Of a stretch of 64,000 nt of DNA, positions 45,864 through 54,907 are shown in pieces. Where the stretch lies: the NCBI GenBank assembly GCA_020425085.1, contig JAGQRW010000017.1, positions 1 to 64,000 of the forward strand, written 5' to 3'. The DNA is from Paracoccaceae bacterium. GTDB lineage: Bacteria; Pseudomonadota; Alphaproteobacteria; Rhodobacterales; Rhodobacteraceae. Every line of letters begins with the position of its first letter. The stretch's first letter is position 1. The notes under the pieces are model-generated. The model had not been told where the DNA came from, ran no database searches, and saw only the letters and a list, made by a program, of their open reading frames with translations. A program made the translations under genes and the position numbers.

Positions 45864-48299
45864 TCAGGGTGCCGGATAGATCCCTAGCAGATCTTCCAAC
45901 CTTGCCCGGGCCGCTCGGCTTTGGGTCAGAAGACCATCGAGCATTGTTAGCGACGGTTCATCCGGAATGCCGGGCCTTTGGGCCAAGCCGGCACCTTCGG
46001 TTGCAGTTCCCAAATCCGGCCCACCACTTTTCCGGGCCAGCACGAACCTTGCCGCCTCACTCTGGATACCGGTATTCTCTCTGGCCAGCAGTTCCCATAT
46101 CCCACCACGCCAGGCGAGTTCACGACGTATACCCCCGGCCTGCTCATCATCGGCAATTCGAAGCGCAGATTCGTAATCCCGTAACTGACTTAGCGCCTGA
46201 AGTCGCAAGGCTTTCGCCTCGGCCATCGGATTCGCCGAAAGTTCGTCAAGCGCGGCCGCAGGCTGTTCCAGCCGCAGATGGATCTTTGCCCGCAACAAGC
46301 TGTCCGCCGATTTCGGACGGGCCTTCAGGGTTTGCATCAATTCGAGTGCTGAATCCGGCAGCCCGGCACCAAGCAGCAATTCGGCAACATGACGCCTTGC
46401 ATCATCCATCAAAGGCGTATCAACCAGAAATTGTCGATAACGAAACACCGTCTCGACCTTGGCCGGCGCCGTTGCATCCTGAAACGAAAATGACAGAAAG
46501 ACATCCGAGGCGATTTCAGTCGCCGCCAAGTCAAGTAATCTGTGTTGCGATACTTCATCCGACAAAACCACAAAGGCACCATTCTGATCACCGGCAAGGG
46601 CGCGGGCGCGAATTTCAAGCGCGCGCAGGATTGGCCCGTTTTCGCTGAATTGCGCCTGAAACGCTCGGCTGGCAGTATCTTCAATCAACCAGTCCGGTGG
46701 TGCAGTGGCTGTTTCAATATAGTTCCCGAGCAAGGCAATCAGCGCCCCTTCGGTTGCGATGTCATTGTTTTTTACCAGAACCTCCAATTTCGCTCGGGCG
46801 GCAGGCAGGTTTCCTTGCACCAGATCAAGCCTTGCCGACAAAAGCGCGAATTCAGGGCCAGCCTCGCCACCAGCCCGGGAGATCAGTCGTGCAATCGCCT
46901 GGGCCTGATCCGGAAAATCCGCCTCCAGCAATCTTGTCGCCAGGGCTGGACCGATCCGGCGTCGCAATCCGATCGGCAATTCTGCAAAATGGCCCTGCAA
47001 CTTTTCAGCATCCGGGGTTTCACCCGGTGGAATTCGGGGCCGTGCCAGGATCGCCCAAAGTGCAGCCGCACCGGGGCAACGAAACTGCGATGCAAGCGTG
47101 GATTTCACCGGGGCATTGCCGGTTTCCACAATCTTTGCCAGATCCAGCAGAACATTCTGATGACGGCCTGGAAAAGGAAACGCCTTGATCAGATTTGCAG
47201 CCTCGACACCAAACCCAAGACCGATCTGGAGCCTTACAAGACGGTCAAGGATGTCCGGATCAACCCGATCAAACTCACCAATCAGCGCCCGTCGCAAATT
47301 ACCAAGTTCTTCGGTCGCAGCGACGCCCGACAGATCCCCACCGACATCGAACAATCCATCCTCCATGCATTTCTGCCCAGGCAGTGGCAAAGTTCCCAGT
47401 TCAAGTTTGGGCATTGTCGATCGGTCGAATCCGGTTGCCGCTTCAAGATTGAGATGATCCAGAAACAGCGTATGCGAACCGCTGGTTTCCGGTGAAAACG
47501 GAAAATGAGCGGCATTGCGGTCCTCATGCTCAACGGTTGCGGGTTGGGGACGGGCAATAGCGGTTTCATGTGGCATCGGGCCAACAGACTTAGCCGCGCC
47601 TTCAGTTTTTTCGCTGGGTTCGATTATCCCTTGCGTCATGGCGCGCCCAAGCTGTTCCACCAGAATTTCCTGTGCGGCCAGCACGCGGGCATCAGGCATC
47701 CCAACCGCCAGCTTCATTGCTTGATCGCTATGTCCGGTTACGGCTATTGGATTGGGCGTGATTGGCTGGGATTCCGGCCTGGATGAGGTTTTCAGGTGGT
47801 GGGCGGGCACAGCCGGGTCGACTGCATCCGGCATGAGGGCTGGTGAATCCATCGTAACGACCGCGTTTTCGGGCTTTTCTTCAGGGTCTTCCAATGATCT
47901 CAGTGCCTCAATTTCTGGCGCGGCACCAATCAACACGTCAACCACCACCACCCCCGGCCTGATGGCAAAGACTTCGACATGATGATCAATGGCAGTTTCC
48001 AGCAGGATAGTTTTACCGTTGTCATCGGTCAAAGTAACTTCATGCAAGCGGGTTCGCGGCATCCGCTGATAGATCTTTGAAAGGTCGATTTCTGCGCCTG
48101 ATTCGGAAAATTGCAGGGAATAGCGATTGTTTTCATGGGAAAGCTGCCATTCCACCGGCCTGCCAAATTCAAACACCAGACGCGAGAATGTCGGATGCTC
48201 GCCCGACCTGACCGCAATCACATTACCGGTTTGCGCCGCCGCATACTGCGTGCAAACCAAAAACAGAACGAAGGCGATTGCCCAGCTTCGCAGAATCAC
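45864..48299 (-). CDS. 811-aa periplasmic protein of unknown function in the motA operon
   Basis: Starts with a signal peptide (MILRSWAIAFVLFLVCTQYAAA). Residues 25-125 (RSGEHPTFSRLVFEFGRPVEWQL ... VEVFAIRPGVVVVDVLIG) look beta-rich and resemble AMIN-type peptidoglycan-binding domains. Residues 130-300 are a low-complexity, Pro/Glu-rich linker. Residues 330-800 are repeated Ala/Leu-rich helices of TPR or alpha-solenoid type (GPEFALLSARLDLVQGNLPAARAKLEVLV). It overlaps motA by 4 bp. The architecture and the MotE-like gene two genes upstream suggest a MotC-like role near the stator, but this is inference. Confidence 0.7.
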   Translation of the reverse strand: MILRSWAIAFVLFLVCTQYAAAQTGNVIAVRSGEHPTFSRLVFEFGRPVEWQLSHENNRYSLQFSESGAEIDLSKIYQRMPRTRLHEVTLTDDNGKTILLETAIDHHVEVFAIRPGVVVVDVLIGAAPEIEALRSLEDPEEKPENAVVTMDSPALMPDAVDPAVPAHHLKTSSRPESQPITPNPIAVTGHSDQAMKLAVGMPDARVLAAQEILVEQLGRAMTQGIIEPSEKTEGAAKSVGPMPHETAIARPQPATVEHEDRNAAHFPFSPETSGSHTLFLDHLNLEAATGFDRSTMPKLELGTLPLPGQKCMEDGLFDVGGDLSGVAATEELGNLRRALIGEFDRVDPDILDRLVRLQIGLGFGVEAANLIKAFPFPGRHQNVLLDLAKIVETGNAPVKSTLASQFRCPGAAALWAILARPRIPPGETPDAEKLQGHFAELPIGLRRRIGPALATRLLEADFPDQAQAIARLISRAGGEAGPEFALLSARLDLVQGNLPAARAKLEVLVKNNDIATEGALIALLGNYIETATAPPDWLIEDTASRAFQAQFSENGPILRALEIRARALAGDQNGAFVVLSDEVSQHRLLDLAATEIASDVFLSFSFQDATAPAKVETVFRYRQFLVDTPLMDDARRHVAELLLGAGLPDSALELMQTLKARPKSADSLLRAKIHLRLEQPAAALDELSANPMAEAKALRLQALSQLRDYESALRIADDEQAGGIRRELAWRGGIWELLARENTGIQSEAARFVLARKSGGPDLGTATEGAGLAQRPGIPDEPSLTMLDGLLTQSRAARARLEDLLGIYPAP

Positions 48300-49168
48300 G
48301 CAGCCTCCCCCTGTTTGATTGATTTCAACGCAGCCTCCAATTCACTGAAGGACGGGCGAAGCTGGCTTGGGGTATTCTGTCGGCCGACCTCGATACAAAT
48401 ATTGGCAGAGTGGTTATGCAGATTGGCCACCAGAACTTCGCGGATAAGCTGATAGAAGTGCTGATCCTCCTCGACCACGGCTTTTACCTTGGCGGCAAAC
48501 GGACCAACAATGCCATAGGCAAGAAAAACCCCCAGAAAGGTTCCGACCAGTGCCCCGCCAATCAGCTTGCCCAGAATTTCGGGTGGCTGGTCGATCGACG
48601 CCATGGTCTTGATGATGCCCAGCACCGCTGCAACGATACCAAGTGCGGGCAGACCGTCGGCGATTGTCTGGAGCGAATGGCTGGAATGCAGCGCATGCTG
48701 GAAATTCCGCTCCATGCGCTTTTCCAGCACTTCCTCCACCTGGTTGGGATCATCATAGTTCATCAGGGCCGATCGCAAGGTATCGCATATCAGGTTGACG
48801 GTTTCCTTATCTGCCTGAATCCTGACAAATTTGGAAAAAATTGCGGAACTCTCTGGCGATTCGATGTGTTCTTCCAGCGCCATAGGGTTCTGGCGCGATA
48901 GCCGGATCAGTTCGAACAGCAGACATAACAGGTCTTGATAGTCGGCCTGTTTCCATTTCGGACCTTTGAACACCTTGCCGATATCCTTGAAGGTATGCTT
49001 GACACCGGCCATATCATTGCTGATGGCAAATGCGCCTATCGCAGCACCAAGAATGATCACCATTTCGTAAGGCAGGGAATGCAGGATGATCGGCATTTTG
49101 CCGCCTGCGGCAATATAACCGCCAAAGACCATCACAAAGATAATCACGATACCCGCCAAACCAATCAT
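48296..49168 (-). CDS. motA: flagellar motor stator protein MotA
   Basis: Ion-channel subunit of the stator, 290 residues with four hydrophobic segments (IVIIFVMVFGGYIAAGG, MVIILGAAIGAFAI, GIVAAVLGIIKTMA, GTFLGVFLAYGIVGPFAAKV). The cytoplasmic loop between the second and third segments is large and charged, as in MotA. Its partner motB is 11 kb away at 59910. The gene has a TTAACCAC sequence about 60 bp upstream. Confidence 0.96.
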   Translation of the reverse strand: MIGLAGIVIIFVMVFGGYIAAGGKMPIILHSLPYEMVIILGAAIGAFAISNDMAGVKHTFKDIGKVFKGPKWKQADYQDLLCLLFELIRLSRQNPMALEEHIESPESSAIFSKFVRIQADKETVNLICDTLRSALMNYDDPNQVEEVLEKRMERNFQHALHSSHSLQTIADGLPALGIVAAVLGIIKTMASIDQPPEILGKLIGGALVGTFLGVFLAYGIVGPFAAKVKAVVEEDQHFYQLIREVLVANLHNHSANICIEVGRQNTPSQLRPSFSELEAALKSIKQGEAA

Positions 49169-49226
49169 TTACCCGCCTCTTTCGTCTTCTGCCGGAATCA
49201 TCCGACACATGCATTCTTGGCGGTGA

Positions 49227-49234
49227 GTGGTTAA
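49227..49234 (-). promoter_or_regulatory. CtrA half-site-like sequence upstream of motA
   Basis: On the minus strand TTAACCAC resembles the CtrA half-site TTAACCAT with one mismatch. It lies 59-66 bp upstream of the motA start, in the only sizeable gap of this transcript. Confidence 0.3.
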
Positions 49235-49265
49235 CAAACCTCTGCATGCGGCTTGTTATCGGCGG

Positions 49266-49871
49266 CTATTGCAAAGGTGCACGCGCATTTCTGCCCGCCA
49301 ATATCAGGCTGATGGTATAGGCTTTTCCCGGCGCAAGGTTTGACAGGATTTCCGCCGCCGCATTCGAACGCATGCGACCCAGGAACCCGGCTGCAAATTC
49401 CGGGGCCATTTCCGAAAACAACCCGGCGGCATTCTTGGGCTTCATGCTTTCATATACCGTGGTCAATCGCGCCAGATCGTTTTCGGCCGCACTGTCAGCG
49501 ATGGCCAATGTGGCCGCCAGTCGTTTTTCTGCGGCAATCAGGGCATTGGTATTCTCGCCGAGTTTCAGTTCCGCGACCTTCAACGCCTGAATGCGGTTTT
49601 CCAGTCTCAATTCCCGTGCGTCCAACTGCGCCTCGCGGCGGCGAATCGCCGCCAGCAACGCATCGGGTGCTTGTTCAGATGCACAATTTACCAGATCCGG
49701 TTCAGGCAAGTCAGCGTTGGCCACGGGGGTCGGCGAGATATGTGAATTCACTTCTTCGGCGATCGCTGCCCGGCTGTCACCAAGCCTGAGCAGCCCCGAA
49801 CCAAGCAACCCGACAAAGACCAGCGACAGAAACCATGAACGATTTCCGAAAATCCTGTGCCTGTGCCTCAT
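49266..49871 (-). CDS. MotE-like protein
   Basis: A 201-residue protein with an N-terminal signal or membrane segment (SWFLSLVFVGLLGSGLL), a coiled coil at residues 70-130 and a MgtE-N-like end (YESMKPKNAAGLFSEMAPEFAAGFLGRMRSNAAAEILSNL). This is the layout of MotE, a periplasmic chaperone for MotC in rhizobia. It overlaps the DUF6468-like gene by 4 bp. Confidence 0.75.
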   Translation of the reverse strand: MRHRHRIFGNRSWFLSLVFVGLLGSGLLRLGDSRAAIAEEVNSHISPTPVANADLPEPDLVNCASEQAPDALLAAIRRREAQLDARELRLENRIQALKVAELKLGENTNALIAAEKRLAATLAIADSAAENDLARLTTVYESMKPKNAAGLFSEMAPEFAAGFLGRMRSNAAAEILSNLAPGKAYTISLILAGRNARAPLQ

Positions 49872-50308
49872 CGCGTCTGTCCCGGAAACGGTGCCTTGGG
49901 TTTGCGCGCAACCAGTCGGGAAATCTGCCGTGAGGCAGCCAGACCATTCTGCTCCTGAACAATCTTGTCATTTGGCGCAAGTTTCAGAATGTCTTCGGAT
50001 GTGATACGCGGCTCGGACACCGGTTCATCCGTTTCGTGCAGGCTGGTCAAAAGCAGTTCAAGCCGTCGAGCGGCAATATCACCACGCGCCACCAGCCTTT
50101 CCATTTCAAGCGCCTTTTGACTGGCTGTAATGGACACCCTGTTCAGCGCCGCCTTCATTTCGTCAACCTGCACCGACAAGGTTGAAATTGCACCACCCAG
50201 CCCCTTGTCGGTATCGCCCAGCCGTTTCAGCCTGAGCGCCAGAATGCGACAATAAAGTGCTGCCGCAATCGCGGCGCTCAACAGCAATGCATCGGCAATC
50301 AAAGACAT
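49868..50308 (-). CDS. DUF6468-like flagellar-locus membrane protein
   Basis: A 146-residue protein with one N-terminal membrane segment (IADALLLSAAIAAALYCRILALRLKRL) followed by a coiled-coil region (residues 40-95) and a charged tail. I chose the second ATG (50308), 5 bp from a GGGGG stretch. Proteins of this kind sit next to fliL in alphaproteobacterial flagellar loci; a relation to the polar-positioning protein PflI of Caulobacter is possible but unproven here. Confidence 0.6.
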   Translation of the reverse strand: MSLIADALLLSAAIAAALYCRILALRLKRLGDTDKGLGGAISTLSVQVDEMKAALNRVSITASQKALEMERLVARGDIAARRLELLLTSLHETDEPVSEPRITSEDILKLAPNDKIVQEQNGLAASRQISRLVARKPKAPFPGQTR

Positions 50309-50316
50309 CATACCCC

Positions 50317-50817
50317 CTAATTCAGTACAAATTCAGTTATCAGAAGGTCATTCACCCGACCCTCGCCAGTTACGACCTGAACCCGTCTCAGCATCTGTGC
50401 ACGCAAACGCCACATGGCGGATGGATTCTCGATATCGCGAGTGTCGACTGCCCGCAAATAGCTGTTCAACACGTCAAGTATTCGCGGTTTCAAACCGCTG
50501 ACCTCATCCTGATAGGCAGCGGCTACTTCTAGCTGTGCAACGAATCTGAGATGCCGGTTTGCCGATTCCCGGCCGAGCGATACCACCAGCGGATCGAGCG
50601 GGACAAATCCGATTCCAGACAGTACAGAAACACCATGTTCATCCGCTGATTCGTGATTTCCACCGGTAGTGGGCAATGTGTCGATCAAGCCGGAATAGGT
50701 CGAATAAAATCCGCCCGCGGCAAGTAGAACAGCTGCCAGAGTGCCAAAAATCAGGCCCTTCTTGCCGCCCCCCCGGGCTGGTTCCTCGCCTTCTGCGACA
50801 TTTGCGTCGGTCGACAT
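50317..50817 (-). CDS. fliL: flagellar basal-body-associated protein FliL
   Basis: A 166-residue protein with one membrane segment (GLIFGTLAAVLLAAGGFYSTY), then a periplasmic FliL domain: FVPLDPLVVSLGRESANRHLRFVAQLEV and the C-terminus VVTGEGRVNDLLITEFVLN are family signatures. It associates with the stator and supports torque. Alternative in-frame starts are at 50826 and 50853. It is first in the fliL-motA-flhA transcript and diverges from fliF. Confidence 0.92.
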   Translation of the reverse strand: MSTDANVAEGEEPARGGGKKGLIFGTLAAVLLAAGGFYSTYSGLIDTLPTTGGNHESADEHGVSVLSGIGFVPLDPLVVSLGRESANRHLRFVAQLEVAAAYQDEVSGLKPRILDVLNSYLRAVDTRDIENPSAMWRLRAQMLRRVQVVTGEGRVNDLLITEFVLN

Positions 50818-50868
50818 TTTCACCATCGTTTCTGGCCGTTGCAGTAGCTGCATATAAGCTCGGTTGGA

Positions 50869-50883
50869 CTAACCAAATGTTAA
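50869..50883. promoter_or_regulatory. CtrA-like site between fliL and fliF
   Basis: CTAA-CCAAATG-TTAA matches TTAA-N7-TTAA with one mismatch and has the AACCAA core also seen in the fliI/flgB site read in reverse. It lies in the divergent promoter gap, about 73-87 bp before fliF. Confidence 0.55.
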
Positions 50884-50955
50884 GACGGTTGGAGCAATCT
50901 CGGGCTCGGACCAGCCGGAACCAGAACGGTTTCGTGACAGACAGAGGGCTTGAAT

Positions 50956-52521
50956 TTGCAGCAGCTCGTTTCCCTGTGGAATGCCTTGGACGCACGTCGC
51001 CGCCTGATCGTCGGCGTAGCGGTTATCGGTGTTTTCGTTGCGGTATTGCTGCTGGCACGGGTGGCCAGTACACCTTCAATGGCGCTGTTGTATTCGGGGC
51101 TTGAACCGGCGGTATCAGGCGAGGTTGTCAGCGCACTGGAACAGCGGGGCATCACCTATTCGGTTCAGGGAAATGCCATCTATGTAGATGCTTCCAAACG
51201 CGATCTCATGCGGATGTCGCTGGCCGAGGAAGGGCTGCCGTCCAATGGTTCGGCTGGGTATGAACTGCTTGACGGGTTGACCGGTTTCGGCACCACGGCA
51301 CAGATGTTCGACGCCGCTTATTGGCGCGCAAAGGAGGGCGAGCTTGCGCGTACCATCCTGGCTTGGCCACAAGTGAAATCTGTGCGGGTGCACATTGCAA
51401 ATCAGGTTGCGCGGCCTTTTTCTCAGACACCCGCACCGGCGGCCTCGGTCACCTTGACGATGTCAAATGGCGCTCTCGCGGTGGAACGCGCGCGGGCGCT
51501 GAAGTTTCTGGTCGCATCAGCAGTTGCCGGCATGTCACCTAAAGATGTTTCCGTCATCGACAGCGACCGAGGGCTTATTCTCGACGGTGAAGATTCTCTG
51601 ACCGGCCAAGGTCGGGCAGGTGATCATGCACTTGAACTGAAGGCCAATGTCGAACGCTTGCTGGCCGCGCGCGTCGGCCCTGGCAATGCCGTGGTCGAGG
51701 TTTCCGTCAGCGTGGCGCAGGATCAGGAAACCATCGTGGAACACCGGTTCGACCCCGAAGGCAGGGTCGCAATCAGTACCGATAACCAGGAAATCTCGGG
51801 CAGTACGACCGATGGCGGCGCCGGGCAAGTAACGGTTGCTAGCAACCTGCCCGAAGGGGACGCAGCACCCGCCAACAACTCGTCCAACAGCTCAAATACC
51901 GAAACCCGCGAACGGGTAAATTACGAGGTATCGGAAACCACCCGCGAACTTGTCATGCATCCAGGCAAGATAAACCGGATCAGTGTGGCGGTCATGGTAA
52001 ACGGCCAGACGAAAGTCGATACAAACGGCCAAACCGTCTGGACACCGCGCAGTGATGAGGAACTTGCCTCGCTCGGCGAACTGGTGCGATCTGCGGTGGG
52101 TTATGACGAAAAGCGTGGTGATATCGTTACGTTGAAATCGCTGGAATTTCAGCCGATTGCGCAAGCTGGTTCGCTGGCGACCGCATCGGTTTTCTCGGGA
52201 ATCGCTGCCAATGCCATGACATTGTTCCAGACCCTGATTCTGGCCATCGTCGCCTTGGCGCTCGGATTATTCGTCATTCGCCCCGCCTTGAAGATACGCG
52301 CCTTGCCAGCAACGGCCCCGGCCGGACTGCCGGCCCCAGAACTTGATGGAACGCCACAACGAACCGCCCTGCCCCCTATCAGTTCCGATCAGCCAGCAGG
52401 CAACACAGCACAAGTCGAGGCTGACCCGGTTGCGCATCTTCGCCAGATCATTTCCGAGCGTCAGGATGAAACCATCGAAGTGCTGCGCAACTGGATCGAA
52501 TCAAGCGAGGAGCAGGTCTGA
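50956..52521 (+). CDS. fliF: flagellar MS-ring protein FliF
   Basis: A 521-residue ring protein with a membrane segment near each end. LYSGLEPAVSGEVVSALEQRGITYSVQGNAIYVDASKRDLMRMSLAEEGLP and ELARTILAWPQVKSVRVHIANQ are diagnostic. The C-terminal tail that binds FliG is present but short. Two in-frame TTG codons are candidates; 50956 has AGAGGG at a 7-bp spacing, while 50950 is too close to it. It overlaps the fliH gene by 1 bp. Confidence 0.95.
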   Translation: MQQLVSLWNALDARRRLIVGVAVIGVFVAVLLLARVASTPSMALLYSGLEPAVSGEVVSALEQRGITYSVQGNAIYVDASKRDLMRMSLAEEGLPSNGSAGYELLDGLTGFGTTAQMFDAAYWRAKEGELARTILAWPQVKSVRVHIANQVARPFSQTPAPAASVTLTMSNGALAVERARALKFLVASAVAGMSPKDVSVIDSDRGLILDGEDSLTGQGRAGDHALELKANVERLLAARVGPGNAVVEVSVSVAQDQETIVEHRFDPEGRVAISTDNQEISGSTTDGGAGQVTVASNLPEGDAAPANNSSNSSNTETRERVNYEVSETTRELVMHPGKINRISVAVMVNGQTKVDTNGQTVWTPRSDEELASLGELVRSAVGYDEKRGDIVTLKSLEFQPIAQAGSLATASVFSGIAANAMTLFQTLILAIVALALGLFVIRPALKIRALPATAPAGLPAPELDGTPQRTALPPISSDQPAGNTAQVEADPVAHLRQIISERQDETIEVLRNWIESSEEQV

Positions 52522-53126
52522 TGGCAACACCGGTCAACCTTGAGTTTTTTGAAGAGGGTGACGCCGAAACCAGGACCATGTTCCTGTCTGCAGACCGCCT
52601 TATTGATCTGCGCAAACAGTCGTTCGAGCGCGGCCATGCCGAGGGGTTTCTTGCTGCAACCTCGAAAACCAAAGCGATCGAGGCAGAAGTTGCCGAACAT
52701 CTGATCGCAAGCATTCGCGATATCAGTTTTACCCATATCGAGGCGCGTCGGGCGGTGCTGAATTCGCTTGAACCGCTGTTGATTCGGTTGGTCGAAATAG
52801 TGATGCCCGTCCTGTCAAAAAACGCTTTGGCCGATATGGTGATCACCCAGGCCACGGCGTTGGCAGAGTTCATGACCGACGGAACAATAACCGTTACCTG
52901 CGCGCCCGTGGCAGTCCCGATACTGACAACCGCGCTTGCCGAGGCAGACAAACTTTCAATCAACGCCGCGGTTGTCAGCGACCCCACTTGTACCCCTGGT
53001 GAGGTGCGCATTACGTCGCCCGAGGGCGAGCGCCATATCGATCTTGACCAGGCGGTAAATGGCATCCGCGACAGCGTGATGGCCTATTATCAACTTATGT
53101 CCGAGGAAATCAACCATGCCAGATGA
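52521..53126 (+). CDS. fliH: FliH-like flagellar assembly protein
   Basis: A 201-residue protein in the position of fliH (FlbE in Caulobacter) between fliF and fliN. The N-terminal part is polar with a QSFERGHAEGFLAATSKTKAIEAEVAEHL stretch typical of FliH/HrpE, and the C-terminus GEVRITSPEGERHIDLDQAVNGIRDSVMAYY also fits the family. FliH connects FliI to the C ring. It overlaps fliN by 11 bp. Confidence 0.75.
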   Translation: MATPVNLEFFEEGDAETRTMFLSADRLIDLRKQSFERGHAEGFLAATSKTKAIEAEVAEHLIASIRDISFTHIEARRAVLNSLEPLLIRLVEIVMPVLSKNALADMVITQATALAEFMTDGTITVTCAPVAVPILTTALAEADKLSINAAVVSDPTCTPGEVRITSPEGERHIDLDQAVNGIRDSVMAYYQLMSEEINHAR

Positions 53127-53451
53127 CAGCACCATCCACCCTGAGAATCCACCTAAAATTCCGGATGCGAACCAGCCTTCGGCGATTTCCGACCTTACCC
53201 GGAACCCATTCAGTCAGGTTCCGATCGAAATCACGGTTTCGGTTGGCCACGCGCGCCCATTGATCCGCGATCTGGTCGGCATGGGGCGCGACCATGTATT
53301 GGCGCTGGACCGCAAGATCGACGATCCTGTCGAACTTTATGTCGGCGAACGGATGATCGCTCGCGGTATCTTGGCCGAACTCGACGACGGCGAACCAGGT
53401 CGTCTTGGCGTGCGCCTGACCGAGGTTGCCGAGCCGGGAAAAGGGCTTTGA
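53116..53451 (+). CDS. fliN: flagellar motor switch protein FliN
   Basis: A 111-residue C-ring protein of the SpoA family. VPIEITVSVGHARPLIRDLVGMGRDHVLALDRKIDDPVELYVGERMIARG is a clear FliN domain at residues 35-85. The N-terminal 30 residues are Pro-rich and variable. No fliM is visible in the window. Confidence 0.94.
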   Translation: MPDDSTIHPENPPKIPDANQPSAISDLTRNPFSQVPIEITVSVGHARPLIRDLVGMGRDHVLALDRKIDDPVELYVGERMIARGILAELDDGEPGRLGVRLTEVAEPGKGL

Positions 53452-54212
53452 CCGCGGTGGCCATGACCTCAAATTCACCATTCCACCGGCTGGCATTTAT
53501 GGCGCTGGTGCAAATTGGCGCTTTGGTTATTGCCGGATCGGTCGCCGCACAACAGGTTTCAATCGATTTCGGCGATCAGAGCTCGCTGACCTTGCGCAGC
53601 ATCCAGTTATTCGCACTGATTACACTTCTTAGCCTTGCGCCGGGTTTGGCGATCATGGTCACCTGTTTCCCCTTCATGGTTACCGTATTTTCGATCCTGC
53701 GCCAGGCGATCGGGCTGCAACAGGCGCCGCCAAACATGATGATCATCAGCCTTGCGATGTTCCTTACCTATTTCGTGATGGAGCCGGTTTTCAGCCAAGC
53801 CTGGGCCGAAGGCATCACGCCACTGATTGCCAATGAGATTTCACCGGAGCAGGCGTTTCAGTTGGCCATGGCGCCGTTTCAAGAATTCATGCAGGCAAGG
53901 ATAAACCCTGATACTCTGACAACGCTGACCAATGCCAGACCCGGCTCCGGCGCTGCAAATTCACTGATGCCTGACTTGCCAACTTTGGTGCCGGCATTTC
54001 TTCTCAGTGAAGTTCAGCGCGCGTTCGAGATCGGATTTTTGATCTTTCTGCCGTTCCTGATCATTGATCTGGTGGTTGCTGCCGTGCTGATGTCCATGGG
54101 TATGATGATGGTGCCGCCAGCCATCGTTTCACTGCCGTTCAAATTGGCATTTTTCGTCGTCGCCGATGGCTGGGCCTTGCTGTCCGGTGCGCTGGTGCGC
54201 AGCTATTTCTAG
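53448..54212 (+). CDS. fliP: flagellar export gate protein FliP
   Basis: A 254-residue membrane protein. LFALITLLSLAPGLAIMVTCFPFMVTVFSILRQAIGLQQAPPNMMIISLAMFLTYFVM and FEIGFLIFLPFLIIDLVVAAVLMSMGMMMVPP are the FliP signatures, and a signal-like segment lies at residues 14-34. The start is TTG, overlapping the fliN stop by 4 bp (TTGA); an ATG follows at 53463. Confidence 0.95.
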   Translation: MTAVAMTSNSPFHRLAFMALVQIGALVIAGSVAAQQVSIDFGDQSSLTLRSIQLFALITLLSLAPGLAIMVTCFPFMVTVFSILRQAIGLQQAPPNMMIISLAMFLTYFVMEPVFSQAWAEGITPLIANEISPEQAFQLAMAPFQEFMQARINPDTLTTLTNARPGSGAANSLMPDLPTLVPAFLLSEVQRAFEIGFLIFLPFLIIDLVVAAVLMSMGMMMVPPAIVSLPFKLAFFVVADGWALLSGALVRSYF

Positions 54213-54243
54213 TCTGAACTTGACTTGATATGGAGATAAATCT

Positions 54244-54876
54244 TTGAAACCCGACTTGAAAACCCTGTCACCAACGAACCCGGAAATCACCAGGGCCGTG
54301 AATCTTACGACAGCAGAAAAGGCGCAGTTGGTGATGCATGCGATGGGTATGGACGATCTTGATACTCGAATTCCCGGATCAGCTTTTGCGTTCGCAACCG
54401 AGAAATCACATGGTCTGCCGCTGGCAGAAAAATCTCAAATCAACCAGATCCTTCTGGAATTCGCCGAGGCGCTTGAAAAACAACCGAGCTCGACAGTTGA
54501 GCCTGGAACCAAACAAGGCAATCAGGCAACCCCGCCAAAACAAGATCATCTGGCAAAACCAGTAGCAGCACGCGACGATAAGTCCCAAACACCGTCGCGC
54601 AAAGGATCCACCGTACAACTGGGCAAAAACCCGACACGCCCGGGTGCCGGTATTTCAGCAGTTCCAAGGAAATTTCGGTTTTCGGAAGAACATCCCAGGG
54701 TTTGCGCCCTGCTATTGGCGCAGGAAACGACTGCTCGCGCCAAGGACCACCTTCAGACCGTGGAGAAATCGCTGGCACAGAAAATCGTTCTCAATCTATT
54801 GGAAATCGAAACTCAGCCACCGGTAATGGCCGGAAACGCCCGCAACATCCTTGGCCGCAACCTGACTGCTTCATGA
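54244..54876 (+). CDS. short FliG-like protein of uncertain role
   Basis: A 210-residue protein downstream of fliP. Residues 21-35 (LTTAEKAQLVMHAMG) resemble the first helix of FliG, and residues 144-160 (FRFSEEHPRVCALLLAQ) carry the EHP(Q/R) motif of the FliG middle domain. The middle (residues 80-140) is a polar, Pro/Lys-rich linker. It lacks the long charged C-terminal domain that contacts the stator in FliG. It may be a divergent or shortened FliG, or an accessory C-ring protein; evidence is motif-level only. Confidence 0.55.
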   Translation: MKPDLKTLSPTNPEITRAVNLTTAEKAQLVMHAMGMDDLDTRIPGSAFAFATEKSHGLPLAEKSQINQILLEFAEALEKQPSSTVEPGTKQGNQATPPKQDHLAKPVAARDDKSQTPSRKGSTVQLGKNPTRPGAGISAVPRKFRFSEEHPRVCALLLAQETTARAKDHLQTVEKSLAQKIVLNLLEIETQPPVMAGNARNILGRNLTAS

Positions 54877-54907
54877 TCCGACATTCATTGTCATAATTCA
54901 CCGGATC

